A stretch of DNA of 27,080 nt from Acanthaster planci (Eukaryota; Echinodermata; Asteroidea; Valvatida; Acanthasteridae). Positions 1 to 11,299 of this stretch are shown here, in pieces. How positions within the stretch are numbered: the first letter of the stretch is position 1; each line of letters begins with the position of its first letter. Under the pieces are notes generated by a model. That model did not search any database, had not been told where the DNA came from, and was given only the letters and a program-made list of their open reading frames with translations. The DNA is taken from contig NW_019091432.1 of the NCBI RefSeq assembly GCF_001949145.1, positions 894,813 through 921,892 on the forward strand. Reading direction: 5' to 3'. The translations under genes were made by a program, and so were the position numbers.

Positions 1-298
1 TCCTTTACTGTACTGTGTAGGGCTGCCTTCTAATTCCCTTCATTGCTTGGTAAGGGGAATCCTCCATTATTAAAATGTTCTTAGTGATCAAATTTAGAAA
101 CCTTGAATCATGCTTGGATCCGTCCAAGCTGTTCTGATGTCTTAAATGCAGTGTTACTGCAGGTGGGTACATTTCTGAACCAAAATTTGAGATTGGACAA
201 TTTTATTTTACCATTTGCTCCAGCTAAATACACTAACCATGTGACACTTTACTGGGCAAAAGCTGAAGCAAATAACATCAAATGTTTGTCCAACACAC
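1..298. other. POLD2 intron or downstream sequence, no exon assigned
   Basis: This is the left edge after the donor of the last visible POLD2 exon (GTGTGT on the minus strand at 298-293). The next POLD2 exon should begin with the last base of an Arg codon and continue with a conserved glycine-rich stretch. A minus-strand CTGCAG acceptor near 163-158 opens a frame that stops quickly and does not resemble the family, so I assign nothing here. Confidence 0.5.
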
Positions 299-3200
299 CT
301 GACACCATCAATGGATGCTTCGTACGGATTGGTCACAGAATGCATCGTGGGATAGACAGACGCCTGCGGGAACATACACCTATGCAGTGGCTGCTGAGGC
401 AGAAAGCAGAAGGCTGGATCATGCGGACCGGGCATCACATCCACAGCAACACAGCTCTGCAGAAAGGTCAGGGTCAAAGGTTACACTTCTGAGGCAACTG
501 GTTATTAATAACACATCCTTTCCTAGAATCATTTGTGAACCGTTATCCACTGCTAATAATTGAACACTAATTAGTGCCATTGATTAAATTAAAAGCCATT
601 TACCTCAGTAGTGCTGTGCTTGAGTGCAAGTTATTTACATTTGTACACTCATTAAATACCTCAACGACCTGTAGACAATCCAGTTAACAAAATTAGAAGC
701 CGCTACTGTGGTGGTGCCACTCTGGTGGACAGGTTGCATATATCTATTAGACGTTTCCTATTACGGGCACCACAAGTTCAAGAACGCACATGCAAGGATG
801 CTCCCTTTGTATTAGCGGCATGTTCTCAGCTTAGGCAGTAGAAGAGTGCTGTGACTGACAATGTAGACACAGTTCTGGAAGAATTTCCCTCAACGAAGAT
901 ATCTCTTAATTTCTCAAAACTGCTCATCTGAGTCACTCCACAGCTCACAGTCAATGAGTAATGACATATCAATTACTTAGAAGAACCACTCACCGCTAGC
1001 TGTGCCAAAACATCGTCCAATGCCTTCACTGCCTCAACGGTACCCGCCTTCACTTTACGACTCAAATATTTTGCCTGAAGATCAATCAGTTGAAGATGTG
1101 TTAGCAAATGGCACATACCTACATGGAGTCCAAGAACTTATTTTCTGCTTGTAAAGACTCTTTTCATCACTCATGTTTTCAAAGACACAGAGATAGACAG
1201 ACATTGAGTAATCATGGCTATCATACACTAAGCACCTTTTGTACAAATGCTCAGGTTTGGTGCACATTCCAATGAAAACAGGTCACACTGAGCACCACAT
1301 GCACAAGAACCAGTATGTGCATACAGTGTGGACCAACCCTGAAGCTCTCATGATCAGTCACATAATATGATCCACTATTCCCGTACACAGTAAACACATG
1401 AAAGCTTGAGTTCTAATGTAAAGAAATATTCAACGGTGCTCAAATGTACTGACTGTGCTGAGGACATCAGCCTGCTGTGTACTCTTGCTCAGGCTGTTGC
1501 CTGCAATGATGACCCGCACAACTTTGGAGTAGACTTCTTGTTCCTCGGGGCTCCCTAGCTGGCCAGTTATTAGATCCAGCAGGAGCTGAAGGTTCATGAG
1601 ATGATGGCCCTTCTCCCCTAGACCCAGGCCAGACACCAGTACAACATACCTATGCAAACAGGGTGGGGGAATAAATGTGAGCAAGTTCTCTACCACTGAA
1701 ACGAAATAACTGCAAGAACATTGTTAGTCATGAGTGACCCTTTGAAACCTTGATGTGTTTCACTGAAAACCCCAAATTACAGTTGCCTGATGCTCCACAC
1801 ATAGTATAAGAATTCTGGGGTTATATCTATTCCCACCTGTCTTCACTGAGTTGCTTGGGATGGAGCTGAACTGGCAGGTCAGCTGTGCAGAAATCCTCCA
1901 CTTCAAACTTGCCATCATCTCTCTCATGACCATTGACCGCCATAACAACACCTGACAAGAGATTGGGAGCAATATTGTTGAAATTATCAGTATTATCTCT
2001 GAATTAAACTCCTCTGCAGGAGATGTACACGTTTGTAATGACACACATGAAAAAGCCCAAAGTGCAAAAGTTTTTTTGAACGAGGTATTGAGCCATTTCA
2101 TGCAACCTCACTATTTGAAGCAATTATTGATCCTTGACATATCATAAACTGATTTTTATCAACACCATTACACCCTACTAAATTCTACACTATTCAAATA
2201 TCAACTGGACTTTTCATTAAGCAATGAATTGCTGTGACAGAATAAAATCACAGCAAACCGGATTTTTAAGTTCATGAATCGGGTTTTAAAAAGTTGTTGC
2301 AAGCTAATGACCATCAGGATGGCCTTTAGTTCAACGCTGACTTCATATTTATGTTTCACATTCTTGTGAAATCCCCGGTTGCAAGAATATCATGATTTTT
2401 TTTACATGAAGAGAGGAAATAAACCAATTTTCTCTTCCCAAAAGGCTACTGCATATTTGCTTACATAAGATCATTGACTAACAAAGTAATCCATCAGATG
2501 TCTCATTTCCATCACTAAAGCTTATTGGCGTTCCAGTGTAAGACCCCGAACAATAAGCAAAACTAAGTTAAAGAAGGAAACATACATGATTCCACCGCGT
2601 TAATCACCTGTGACTGCCTTCTGTACGTCCAGCTTCCCAACAAGTACTATCCTCTGCAGTTCATCCTCCAGAATGAGTGTGTCCGAGTCGGCAATATATT
2701 TGTCTCTTGAAGGTTGCGGTACCAAGTTATGCTGAAAAATAACATAGACACACTTCACATTAAAAAAAAACCCCAAAAAACCAGGTCTGCAGTGAAATTC
2801 TTCTCAGTGCTCATTCCTGCACATACACTTCAAAATACTGCAAACAAGACTAGCATTCAAGACTAACAAAACACATGCAGTGTTTGGTTTTAGGAACAAT
2901 TTGATTCAATTTTTAAGTAAATTCATTCCGTGAATCTGTGTCAGGTACACATCAAACTTAATTGTGATGACTGAAACTGTTGAAATGGAACAGACGAGTA
3001 AAAATTGATGGGAAGCTTCTCAGAAACACATTAACATGATGGTTTTCATTCCGTGTGAAATAAAGTAGACCTCACTTGAAAATGGACTAATAAATTGTAT
3101 CATGGCATATAAACAGAAACAACATTAATATCTAGGTATTGTGCTCAGAACTGGCAAATGTATTTATATTTATGTCTAATGGTTTGGGCTCAGAACTGGC

Positions 3201-4378
3201 AAATGCATTTATATTTATGTCAAATGTTTTGGGCTCAGAACTGGCAAATGCATTTATATTTATGTCTAATGTTTTGGGCTCAGAACTGGTAAATGCATTC
3301 AGATTTATGTCAAATGGTTTGAGTCTGTTCAATGGGTGCAGTTGGAAGTATCTTCATGAGACCTGTTTGTTAAAAGTACTGAATCCTTGGCAGTTGGAAT
3401 ACAGGGACTTAGTATTTACTTGAAACCCCCCCAAAAAATAAAAACAAAAATCAATGTGATTGCTCAAATTAGCGCAAGCACAGTTGAAAAATTGAATTCT
3501 ACTCTGGACGGCCTAGTAGGCTGAAAATCTTGATACTTGTTGAATTTGTTGGCAAATGTTGCAATGTCCTCACATCTTCACTGATCTCCTTGAGGATACT
3601 CGGCTTCAACTCCATACTCTTGAATAATGTCCCCACCACACAGCATTTCTCATCTGTCTTCAGTTCATACAACTTGCGCATCAGAACAGAAGTCCCTTAA
3701 AATATGACAACATTTTGACAGGAGTACTGTGTCACATCAAAGAAATACAAGAAATGAGTCACGTTTTCAAGCCACTGAAAATGGTATGGCAGGTTTACCA
3801 TGGCCTATTACTTTCACAATAGCAAAACTAATATTTTGTTGCAAGCTGGAATACCTGTCTCAGATACGTCTTGAGGAACATAAGGACAACAAGAACGAAG
3901 ACAGTGACAATTTTAAGTTTGTATGGTGAACCAAGACAAAAAAAAATAATAGAATGTACAAGAGCAAAGAACACAAAGAAAAGAGTAGACTTGCCTGATG
4001 CTCTACACAGAATGCAATCAACAAAGGAGATGAAATGAAGAACATTTTGAGCTATTTTTGTGTACAGTGCCACAAAACTTCTTCATTCTTTAATGTAAGT
4101 TGGCACTGATATTTCAGTGAAAGTTGTGACTCAAAGGTGTTACACAACAAAGCGATCAGACACACTTGTCTTCATTTTTATTTCAAGAAATCAAATTTAC
4201 CCCATTTCCTTTTGGCAGACTCCAACAAACGACGGCGCATGGAGCACAAGCGTTCGGCATAAAGGTGTGCATACTGTCGTTGGAAATTCCTGTCCTTCTG
4301 CAGAAACCGAGCAGAGAGATTTTCATAGGTGGAATTTGGACGCTGAAAGGTGACAGCTTCTTCAGCTGCTTCTGCCAT
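299..4378 (-). CDS. POLD2: DNA polymerase delta subunit 2 (spliced, 3' part off window)
   Basis: This is the B-subunit of DNA polymerase delta, the nuclear replicative polymerase; it bridges the catalytic subunit and the small accessory subunit. Coding exons, in gene order: 4378-4201, 3695-3574, 2731-2608, 1951-1837, 1649-1454, 1074-994, 456-299. Phases agree at every junction and give 324 codons plus two bases. Family landmarks are visible: [13 protein letters not shown] (residues 32-44), [14 protein letters not shown] in exon 2, [10 protein letters not shown] in exon 3, [11 protein letters not shown] (181-191) opening the phosphodiesterase-like domain, and [10 protein letters not shown] plus LPQQPLH in exon 7. 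From family knowledge this phosphodiesterase fold is inactive and structural. The start at 4378 is the first in-frame ATG after a TAA and has A at -3 and G at +4. Human POLD2 is about 469 residues, so some 145 C-terminal residues should lie left of base 1; I found no convincing next exon in 1-298. Exon 5 uses a weaker donor, GTCAGT. Confidence 0.95.
3143..3322. repeat. 45-bp minisatellite, four tandem copies in a POLD2 intron
   Basis: Units begin GCTCAGAACTGG at 3143, 3188, 3233 and 3278, exactly 45 bases apart. The two middle units are nearly identical and the outer ones have drifted, the last most. The array lies in the intron between POLD2 coding exons 2 and 3. Because 45 is a multiple of three, the array is open on both strands and mimics a 15-residue protein repeat. 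Its intronic position and lack of flanking coding sequence argue that this is not a gene. Confidence 0.95.
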
Positions 4379-4520
4379 TCTTGACCGTTTCTGAAAAGGT
4401 TGCGCAGTGAATTCAAATTGCGGATGCCTCCGAGATTGTGCTTCTTCACCCACTTAATAAGTGACTATTACGTAACTGCACAAGAGCTGTGGATTCATGA
4501 GCAATGCATGACTCCCTTCA
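4379..4520 (-). other. POLD2: POLD2 5' UTR part of a spliced exon
   Basis: On the minus strand a strong acceptor (pyrimidine-rich run ending TTTTGCAG) sits at about 4537-4521. The exon therefore probably begins at 4520 and runs through the start codon at 4378. The leader holds one very short upstream ORF, beginning ATGCATTGC and ending in TGA after four codons. A non-coding first exon should lie further right, probably in the CpG-dense block near 5400-5500. The acceptor is seen; the upstream exon is inferred. Confidence 0.6.
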
Positions 4521-5397
4521 CTGCAAAACAAAAGAAACATGAAATCATTTAAAACTAAGGACAGTTATGAAGCATGTCATCTCACACTGTGCAAAAACAA
4601 CAGAGCTTAAACAGCCTGCAATGATCTCCCAAGGACGCACAGTTGCCATTTGAAACACTGGGCAGGCCTAAATTATAGTTGAGGCAGTTCTTCGAAGACC
4701 AAAACAAATTATTTTGAGCACAGTGCTCTTTCCACAAATCATCTTTTGGCAGAACACAGTTCGTGCAAAAAAACTGCAGAAGACGGGTGGACAATGGTGG
4801 AATACCACCATCATTGCTCTACTGCTACACCAACATAAACATTTGGTCTGCCAAGCTGCATTTTCACAAACATGTTTGAAAGTCCATGGACTGAACAAAA
4901 GTCATGGGAGTTATTGCAGATTATTTTCCTCAGTGTCAATAATACAGGCAGTGTCATCCCACACTTTTGTGAAAATCCTCCATCATCAGGGTAAGAATTC
5001 CATATACAGACATCACTAGTTTTCCCAAGCAATAGTTAGTTACTAGCATAGCCATCTAAAAGTGATAACATCTAGTCTACTAATATTAAAAAGTCAAAAG
5101 GGAAAAAATGAAGCATTTACTTAAGCCTAGGCCTACTGAGAAAACACTTTTTCCGCCTAATCTAGCAGCGATACAAGCACTCACGACAAGCATTTGACAC
5201 TCAATGACAGGTACACAAATGGACGGTCTAGTCGCAAAGATGATGTCCGGATATGCCTAGCTATGGAACTTTTTCCTTCAGCTGAATGATTAAGTTCGAC
5301 CGTTTATAAAGGGTAATTTTCTTGTTAGTAGCACTTGGCCTACTACTAACAGTACTATAAACTTAGACTGCACCTGCACCACACATGACACCACACA

Positions 5398-5505
5398 CCG
5401 CCGGCTGGCCCGTCGTCAACTTCGCACAAGCTCGTACTAGTTCATCGACTTGCGGGATAATTTTGCCCCGCGCGCCATATGCATCACGCGCACGCGCGCC
5501 ACACA
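5398..5505. promoter_or_regulatory. CpG-dense block, likely shared promoter of POLD2 and the NERD gene
   Basis: This stretch is rich in CpG (runs such as CCCCGCGCGCC and CACGCGCACGCGCGCC) within otherwise AT-rich, CpG-poor DNA. It lies between the leftward POLD2 leader (ends at 4520) and the rightward NERD gene. A GCGGGATAA close to an E2F half-site is present near 5452, which would suit a replication gene, but it has a mismatch. The promoter role is inferred from base composition and head-to-head gene order. Confidence 0.5.
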
Positions 5506-5713
5506 AACTTTAGGCTTTTTCATGCTATCTAAAAAAAAGTCTCGTAAATTTGATATATATAGATTTTGAAAATTATTGAGAACTAAATTTATTTGAATAA
5601 TTTCACCTTTTTGAAATTAAAACCTGAATGAATTTGATTAGTGTTCTTTTTTTCATTACAAAATAAGCAGGATACGAAAATAAGCTCCCAGGATGCATTG
5701 TAATATTTTGTAA

Positions 5714-5721
5714 TGACGTCA
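5714..5721. promoter_or_regulatory. Perfect CRE palindrome
   Basis: TGACGTCA, the full cAMP-response element bound by CREB/ATF dimers, lies about 210 bp right of the CpG block and upstream of the NERD gene. Just before it, CTCCCAGGATGCATTG partly resembles the ZNF143/Staf core. An exact CRE is seen; occupancy and which gene it serves are inference. Confidence 0.5.
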
Positions 5722-5896
5722 TCCATCCCCGTGTTTACATCATATCGCCAGCTGCTTCGCAGTAGTAATTCTTTGTTCGTTACTTCCATGTTTTCTTTGG
5801 AAATTTGTCTTTTTTATTCGTCCATAAGTTGAGAAATTAGTGTTAAAGCAATGTTGAGATTGTACCACAAAAGGAGGATATATTTAGGTAATTTAG

Positions 5897-6061
5897 AGAA
5901 CACTTAACCGTAGAAACCATTGGGAATTCCCTGGCAGTGATGCTGCAAATTACCGCCAAGCTGGCTTCGATGATCCAGTCGACGTCGTACGCAACATTGT
6001 GAAACAACCACCAATCACTGTGCTCTTAGCTGACATCGAAATTTATCGCCAAAAATCATCG
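5897..6061 (+). other. Possible 5' exon or leader of the NERD gene
   Basis: A frame of 55 codons without a stop runs from just after a TAG at 5894-5896 to a donor-like site (TCATCG then GTAACT) at 6061/6062. It ends in phase 0, which fits the frame of the next acceptor at 6347-6349. It contains no ATG, so it could be coding only if a further upstream exon supplies the start. Its translation (for example AGFDDPVDVVRNIVKQPP) matches no family I know. It may simply be 5' UTR. Confidence 0.2.
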
Positions 6062-6361
6062 GTAACTTTCTTTGTTTTTCAAGCATGTATTTTGTTCGTA
6101 ACGTATTGCAGTCAGGGAGTCCTCCTGGGCAAACTGGTCGGAAGCTATGGCTGTATTTTGGGCATGTCTGGCAGTGGACAAGCTCTTTGGCATGTTTGGT
6201 CTTTGTAAAAAGAAAAACTTCTTGGTTGATGTATATTGATTTCACAGTAAATGCAACCCTTGCATTTATTCACTGTACATCATGATATTCACAGAATGTC
6301 ACAATGGCAGGAGTTCAACTGGAGCATTTACTTTCTTCAAAACATGCAGGCTCTCTCAACA

Positions 6362-8486
6362 ATGTCAGTGTTTCACCTCACGAGTCGCTTGGTGCAAGCT
6401 CAGCATGCTAGTTCCCCTACTCAACACCAGGAGGAAGAAGGCATAAAGGCCGGGCGCTCAGCAGAAATAGAGCTCATCAACGCCCTGAAGCAGCAAGGCA
6501 TTCCTTCCTCCCATATCTTTCGTGGTCTTCGAGTACCAGATGGTTTCCAGACTAGGAAATATGAAATTGATCTTGTGGTCCTTACTGGTAGGTTTTTAGG
6601 ACAGAAACCATTGTTTGAGCTTAAGAATGTTCTCATTGGCAGGATTTCACATTGCAAGATGAATTTTTGGTAATTTTTGCTAGATTATGGTCTGTTCACC
6701 GTGGAAGTGAAGAACTGGTCTGGCAAAGTGTCTCTGGGCTCGGATGGTAAATCCTGGATTCATCACAAGTGCACCTACTCAGACAAGAACTCCAGCGTGT
6801 CCTATGATGAGAAAAGTGAGGACCTCATCACCACCCTGAAACTGAAGACGCAGCTTCTGCGGAACCACCTGCTGCGGAAGGACGTCTGCCTGGCTGAGAA
6901 GTACTTCCATCCCCGTGTCGTGTTCATGAACAAAAAGCTGGAGATACAAGATGAGCTGGTGTCCAAGCTGGAGGTGGTGTCGTCACTGCGCTACCAGGTT
7001 TTTCTGCAGTCCTTTCAGAAAGGCTTTGGATGGAGTGTGGCCAGTGCAATCATTCCTTCATTTATAACAGGTTAGACTTCCAGAATTCCAAACTTGTTAT
7101 CTTGGTGCATGGCGTCAGTTTTTCAAGTTCTCCTTAGTACCTCATAGGGCTTGTTAATGTGAAAGTTGTTGATGCTTTAGAATCAGCAGACAGGAATGTG
7201 AGATGTTACTTGTGTATCAACACTGCACGAAAAGGTAATCCCCAAACATTCTTATTTTACTCCAAGATACGTTCCATCCGCCTTTGGGATCTTCATTGTT
7301 GTGCGATTTTATTCTTATAGGCCAATTGTCATATGGTGCAATGGAGATGGCAAGACAAGGTTTGAATACCATTGGGACATGGGACGTCATCAGTCTGAAT
7401 GGAGATAGACAACTCTATGGTTGGTATTGTTATGTAATTATTTCCTTCACTATATCGATATTTTTATCTTTTTTGTGATAATTAAATGGAAGCCTGGAAG
7501 CCCATTCACTTCTGAGTTGAATTCATCTGTTCACAAATTACTTGTCTTTCAGGTGACTTCAAGGGGAATGCCCACTTTTCTCCAAATCGCGAGGAGACAG
7601 CAATGTTGGAATTCAGCCATCAGCGGAATGCAGCAATCTCATCACTGTGGGCAGTGCTTGGGTATTCACCACAGGTACTTGCAAGGATTTCTCAGACATG
7701 AAAACTATTATGAATTTATAAGTCATTGAATATTAGTTATTCCCTCAGGTGATCCATCTCTGTTAACTCTGGAAACGTAGACAGTAGTTGGATGTAAAAT
7801 TGAATACTTTGGATCATCCATTTGTGCCTTAATCCCCTTTTGAAATGTAAGGCACCATTTCAAAATTCTTATCAGGCAGGTGTCAGACAGAACGGTCCGA
7901 CTGATTGGTTGGCTATCAAATGAAATGTTCTCAAGTGGCCAGTTCTAATTGATAAATGCCTTTACATTGCATTACTCCCAAGGCTATGTGGTTTCAGTGG
8001 AGCAACACCCCCTCCATTATTCACTCAACACAAGTCACAGCTATTATTTATCAGTCGGATGGCCCTGTCTTATAGTCAACAGATAGGAATTTTGAAGTGA
8101 TGCCTAACTGAACCTAACCAAAGGCTTGGGGAAAATGCTATGTCACCAACACCCACTTTTTCCCACAAATATCCCCAACCAGCCTTCTCCTACCAAGAAA
8201 TTTTCTTTCGTGGTACTTTTGAAATACCATGAGTAGTTGTAGAATGTTTTGCTATTTTCTTGAGTCATGGTGTGGACTTTTATCTTCGAGATGTGGATAA
8301 CAATTTTATTTTCTTTAGGTGGTGATTACAATGCACAAACGTAGTGGGGGAAGCTGGCTGTGGGGCACCAGTTGTGGCTCAGTTACCATCCCTTACAATG
8401 CCGAGATTATGTTCCGAGTAGCAGGGGACCAGGAGGACTCCAAGATACCCGCCAATGACATCCAGTCCATCAGCCTCAGCATCTAA
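6362..8486 (+). CDS. NERD (nuclease-related) domain protein, spliced
   Basis: Predicted protein of about 333 residues with an N-terminal NERD domain, a PD-(D/E)xK-like nuclease fold. Coding exons: 6362-6587, 6684-7070, 7321-7419, 7553-7674, 8319-8486. The lengths sum to 1002 bases, all introns are GT-AG, and it ends in TAA. Core motifs: GRSAE (31-35), YEID with Asp70, and FTVEVKNW with Glu83 and Lys85; the Asp and ExK residues expected for metal-dependent cleavage are all present. The C-terminal half (WDVISLNGDRQLYGD, then NREETAMLEFSHQRNAAI and GSWLWGTSCGSVTIPYN) belongs to no domain I can name. No signal peptide or clear membrane segment is seen. The start is uncertain: in-frame ATGs also occur at 6251, 6299 and 6344, but a plausible acceptor at 6347-6349 favours 6362, which has A at -3. 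Substrate and pathway are unknown. The gene is probably divergent from POLD2. Confidence 0.85.
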
Positions 8487-11200
8487 AGAAATTTTGAGTT
8501 CACACAATCCAGTAAATACATATATGTCTGGGGGTGTTGATCTAATATAATTGTTTTCTTTGATTCATGTTCTTTAAACTAGACATGTGTATGAGCATTG
8601 TTTTGACATCACTGGAACAGCATTGAGTGTAATGGTAATGCAAGGGGAGTTATATTCGAAGTTTGGTAAATTTGCTCCTATTTTCTGCAAACCAGAATGA
8701 TTTATGAAGCTTTAAAAGGATGACAGGCAAAGATTCAGAGTTCTCTGCTAAATGGTATTGATAAAATTGACTGTAAAAGCAGTTTTTTTTTGTTGTAGTA
8801 TTCGTTTCATATTGGTTACAATCGGAAATGAGTTGGGACTTGGTGGGCAGTGTGAGAGATGAGTTAGGACTGATGGTCCAGTGATCAGAAAAGATAAAAG
8901 TTTACACAAAAAATGTCTGTTGAGTGAATATTCACAGCTGGTGAATGAGAGAAGAAACACGTTTTTTCTATTGAAAAAGAGCTTGCTGAACTGTTGTTGT
9001 CCTTCCAAAATGCTACATTCATTTTGTGCTACATGCAAAGGTTAATGAACAGTTTGACAGTATGAATCAAAAGGGAGCCCACCTCAATGAAAATTTGAAA
9101 TTTTTTTATCTGTTGCACATCACGTATCAATTTGTATGAGCACTGCCTTACTTTGAAGGTCTCAATTTGTCTTTAGCTTTGGAATTAGTAGTTGGTATGA
9201 CATTACATGTATTTTTTAGCGTCCAACACCCGAAAACGTGGACATTTGAACTGTAAAGAATTACACAAATTACAGTTATCACCATCATCATCTTCGATAC
9301 ACTGACAATCAATATTTGTGGCACGGGATCAAGTCTTGACACTGATCACTGGAAGTTGCATTTTTCAAACTGCACTATATGTCAAATGAGAAAGAAAAAA
9401 AGAATGAAATGGGTTCATTTTTCTCGCTTTGAAAAGTGTCAGAATTTATTTATACTGAATTTATTTCTGGATAAGAACACTGGCTATTCGGAATATTCTT
9501 TTTCAGATTCATTTCATGTTTTTGTTCAGTTGATTTGCTTTCTTTTCTGGGTCATTGATAAAATTTAAAATTGACAGCCCTAAGGCCAAATTCTCTCACC
9601 TTACTGTTAGATTCAACCTCATGAACTAAAAGGATGTAAGTTAGTGAATCGACCTATATGCTGTCAGAAGTAGAAAAGGAAACTTTCTGTGTCACATTGA
9701 AATAGAAAGGCAAAGTGCCTGCGTTTGTAGAGTTTTAGAGCAATTGTATTTTGTATTAAATAGTTGCACAGATTATTTGAGATGGAGGCTTTGCCCTTAA
9801 TTGGACCATTTGTACTTTATGAATTGTATTGAGTTTATGGAGTGTTATTGTGGTGGGTTGCATGTACGTGTGCTGGGTATTTGAAAATTTGCAGGTGTGT
9901 TTTAAGGTGTTTGAAATACTATTTTTCCAGCAAATTTGTATAAATTAGAATGCGTGGACAGTTCAGAAGTTTTTATCAATGACAATGTGCCATGTGTTTT
10001 CACATTTTAGAGTTTAGAATAACGTATTCATTCATTGATGTGTGGTGATTGTAAATAGAAACTAAGTCACACTTCAATCTTGACTTTTTTCAGTTAGAAG
10101 AGCAATTAGTTGATCTGTACAGTGAAAGAATTTGCTTATCATGGAGAAAAAGTAACAGGTTTTCAGTAGGTGCTTTGCTGAAAGGAAAATGTGACTTGTT
10201 CATAATTGACTGATAAAGTGCAGTTTTGAGTCTGAATTATTTGATTCACTGTAAAACATTTTAAAAAGATACATTTGTAATACTAGTATAATTTGATAGA
10301 TAGGATGGAATGGAACCAACAGAAGAACTGCACATATTTTCTTCGGAATGCCCATGTACCTCAAATGCAATAGTATGACTACATGAAATGTAGTTTATAT
10401 GCATTCTATTTTTCTCTGGAAAATGGTAACTGGCAGAAGGGGACATTTCACACTCACTTTGTACTTGTTTTAAATCAATAGTAACCCCTCCCTTAACAAC
10501 ATCCATTTGCTCGGGTAGAATGCTCAAGAGGAAGGGATTTGGCTAGTTATGTTTATCACCTGAAGAAAAACCCATTGAGTTACTTTTGAGAAAAATTTTC
10601 ATACAGTGGGGTTAGAAGTGTGGATTTGTTTTGCAGGACAGAAAAATGGAATCACTGAACTTACTTTTAGGGGACTTTATGGCATTTTCAAACTAGACGT
10701 TGATTGCCTTATATTATATTAATGACGGTACAGAGAAGACAGATTTTGAGGGCATTGCATTGAGTGAAATGAACATTTTTGCAGGGTATTTGGGGCCTTG
10801 CTACACTGATGAAGCATTACTGTGCTAAAGTGTATTCTTTTGTCTCTTTTGCTTGGTTTACATCCCAAATTGTCGATCTTAAGTGCATTTAAATTCAGGG
10901 GATTTTTTATTCGGTTTTCTTGCCATATTTATTCTTTAATGGTGCATGCTTATACCTTTCTGCAAGCGTAAACTAGAATTGTGAATGAAACTTAATAAAA
11001 AAATTCCCCTGAAGACAGGATCCTCACCAAGTAAAAAAAAAGTACAGTCATAAGACGTCATGAACAAGACCCATAACGTGTTGGCTCTATGCATGAACTC
11101 GAGGTTTTTCAGTGTCACTGGTTAGTGTTTTGTTCAGATTTATTTATTTGGAATAAATAATGGTGATATTATATCTGAAGTGTAACCAAGATATATCATT
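8487..11200. other. AT-rich intergenic or long 3' UTR region, no gene seen
   Basis: About 2.7 kb follows the NERD stop codon without any frame that looks coding. A variant polyadenylation signal AGTAAA occurs near 8511; ATTAAA occurs near 9757; AATAAA occurs near 10991 and 11152. The NERD transcript could therefore end close to its stop or run up to 2.6 kb further. A TGTAAATA, matching the Pumilio-binding element, lies at 10050-10057 and would matter only if the UTR is long. I saw no repeats or RNA genes here. Confidence 0.5.
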
Positions 11201-11299
11201 ATTCTGTTGTCCCACATAGTTTCAAGGCGTTTAGCCTACGTTTGCACCACTTACATTTGCACACTGCAGAAAAATAACAAGAGTTGGGAACCATTAAAA

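Noticed and set aside
60-165. Candidate next POLD2 exon on the minus strand
   Set aside because: The frame after the CTGCAG acceptor reaches a stop within about 16 codons and does not resemble the conserved segment that should follow.
103-563. Plus-strand open frames over 103-563
   Set aside because: They overlap POLD2 coding exon 7 on the opposite strand, which has clear family motifs; the plus-strand frames do not.
3132-3423. Repeat-protein-like frames on both strands (units with [11 protein letters not shown] and its antisense)
   Set aside because: They come from the 45-bp minisatellite inside a POLD2 intron, and being open on both strands follows from the period being a multiple of three.
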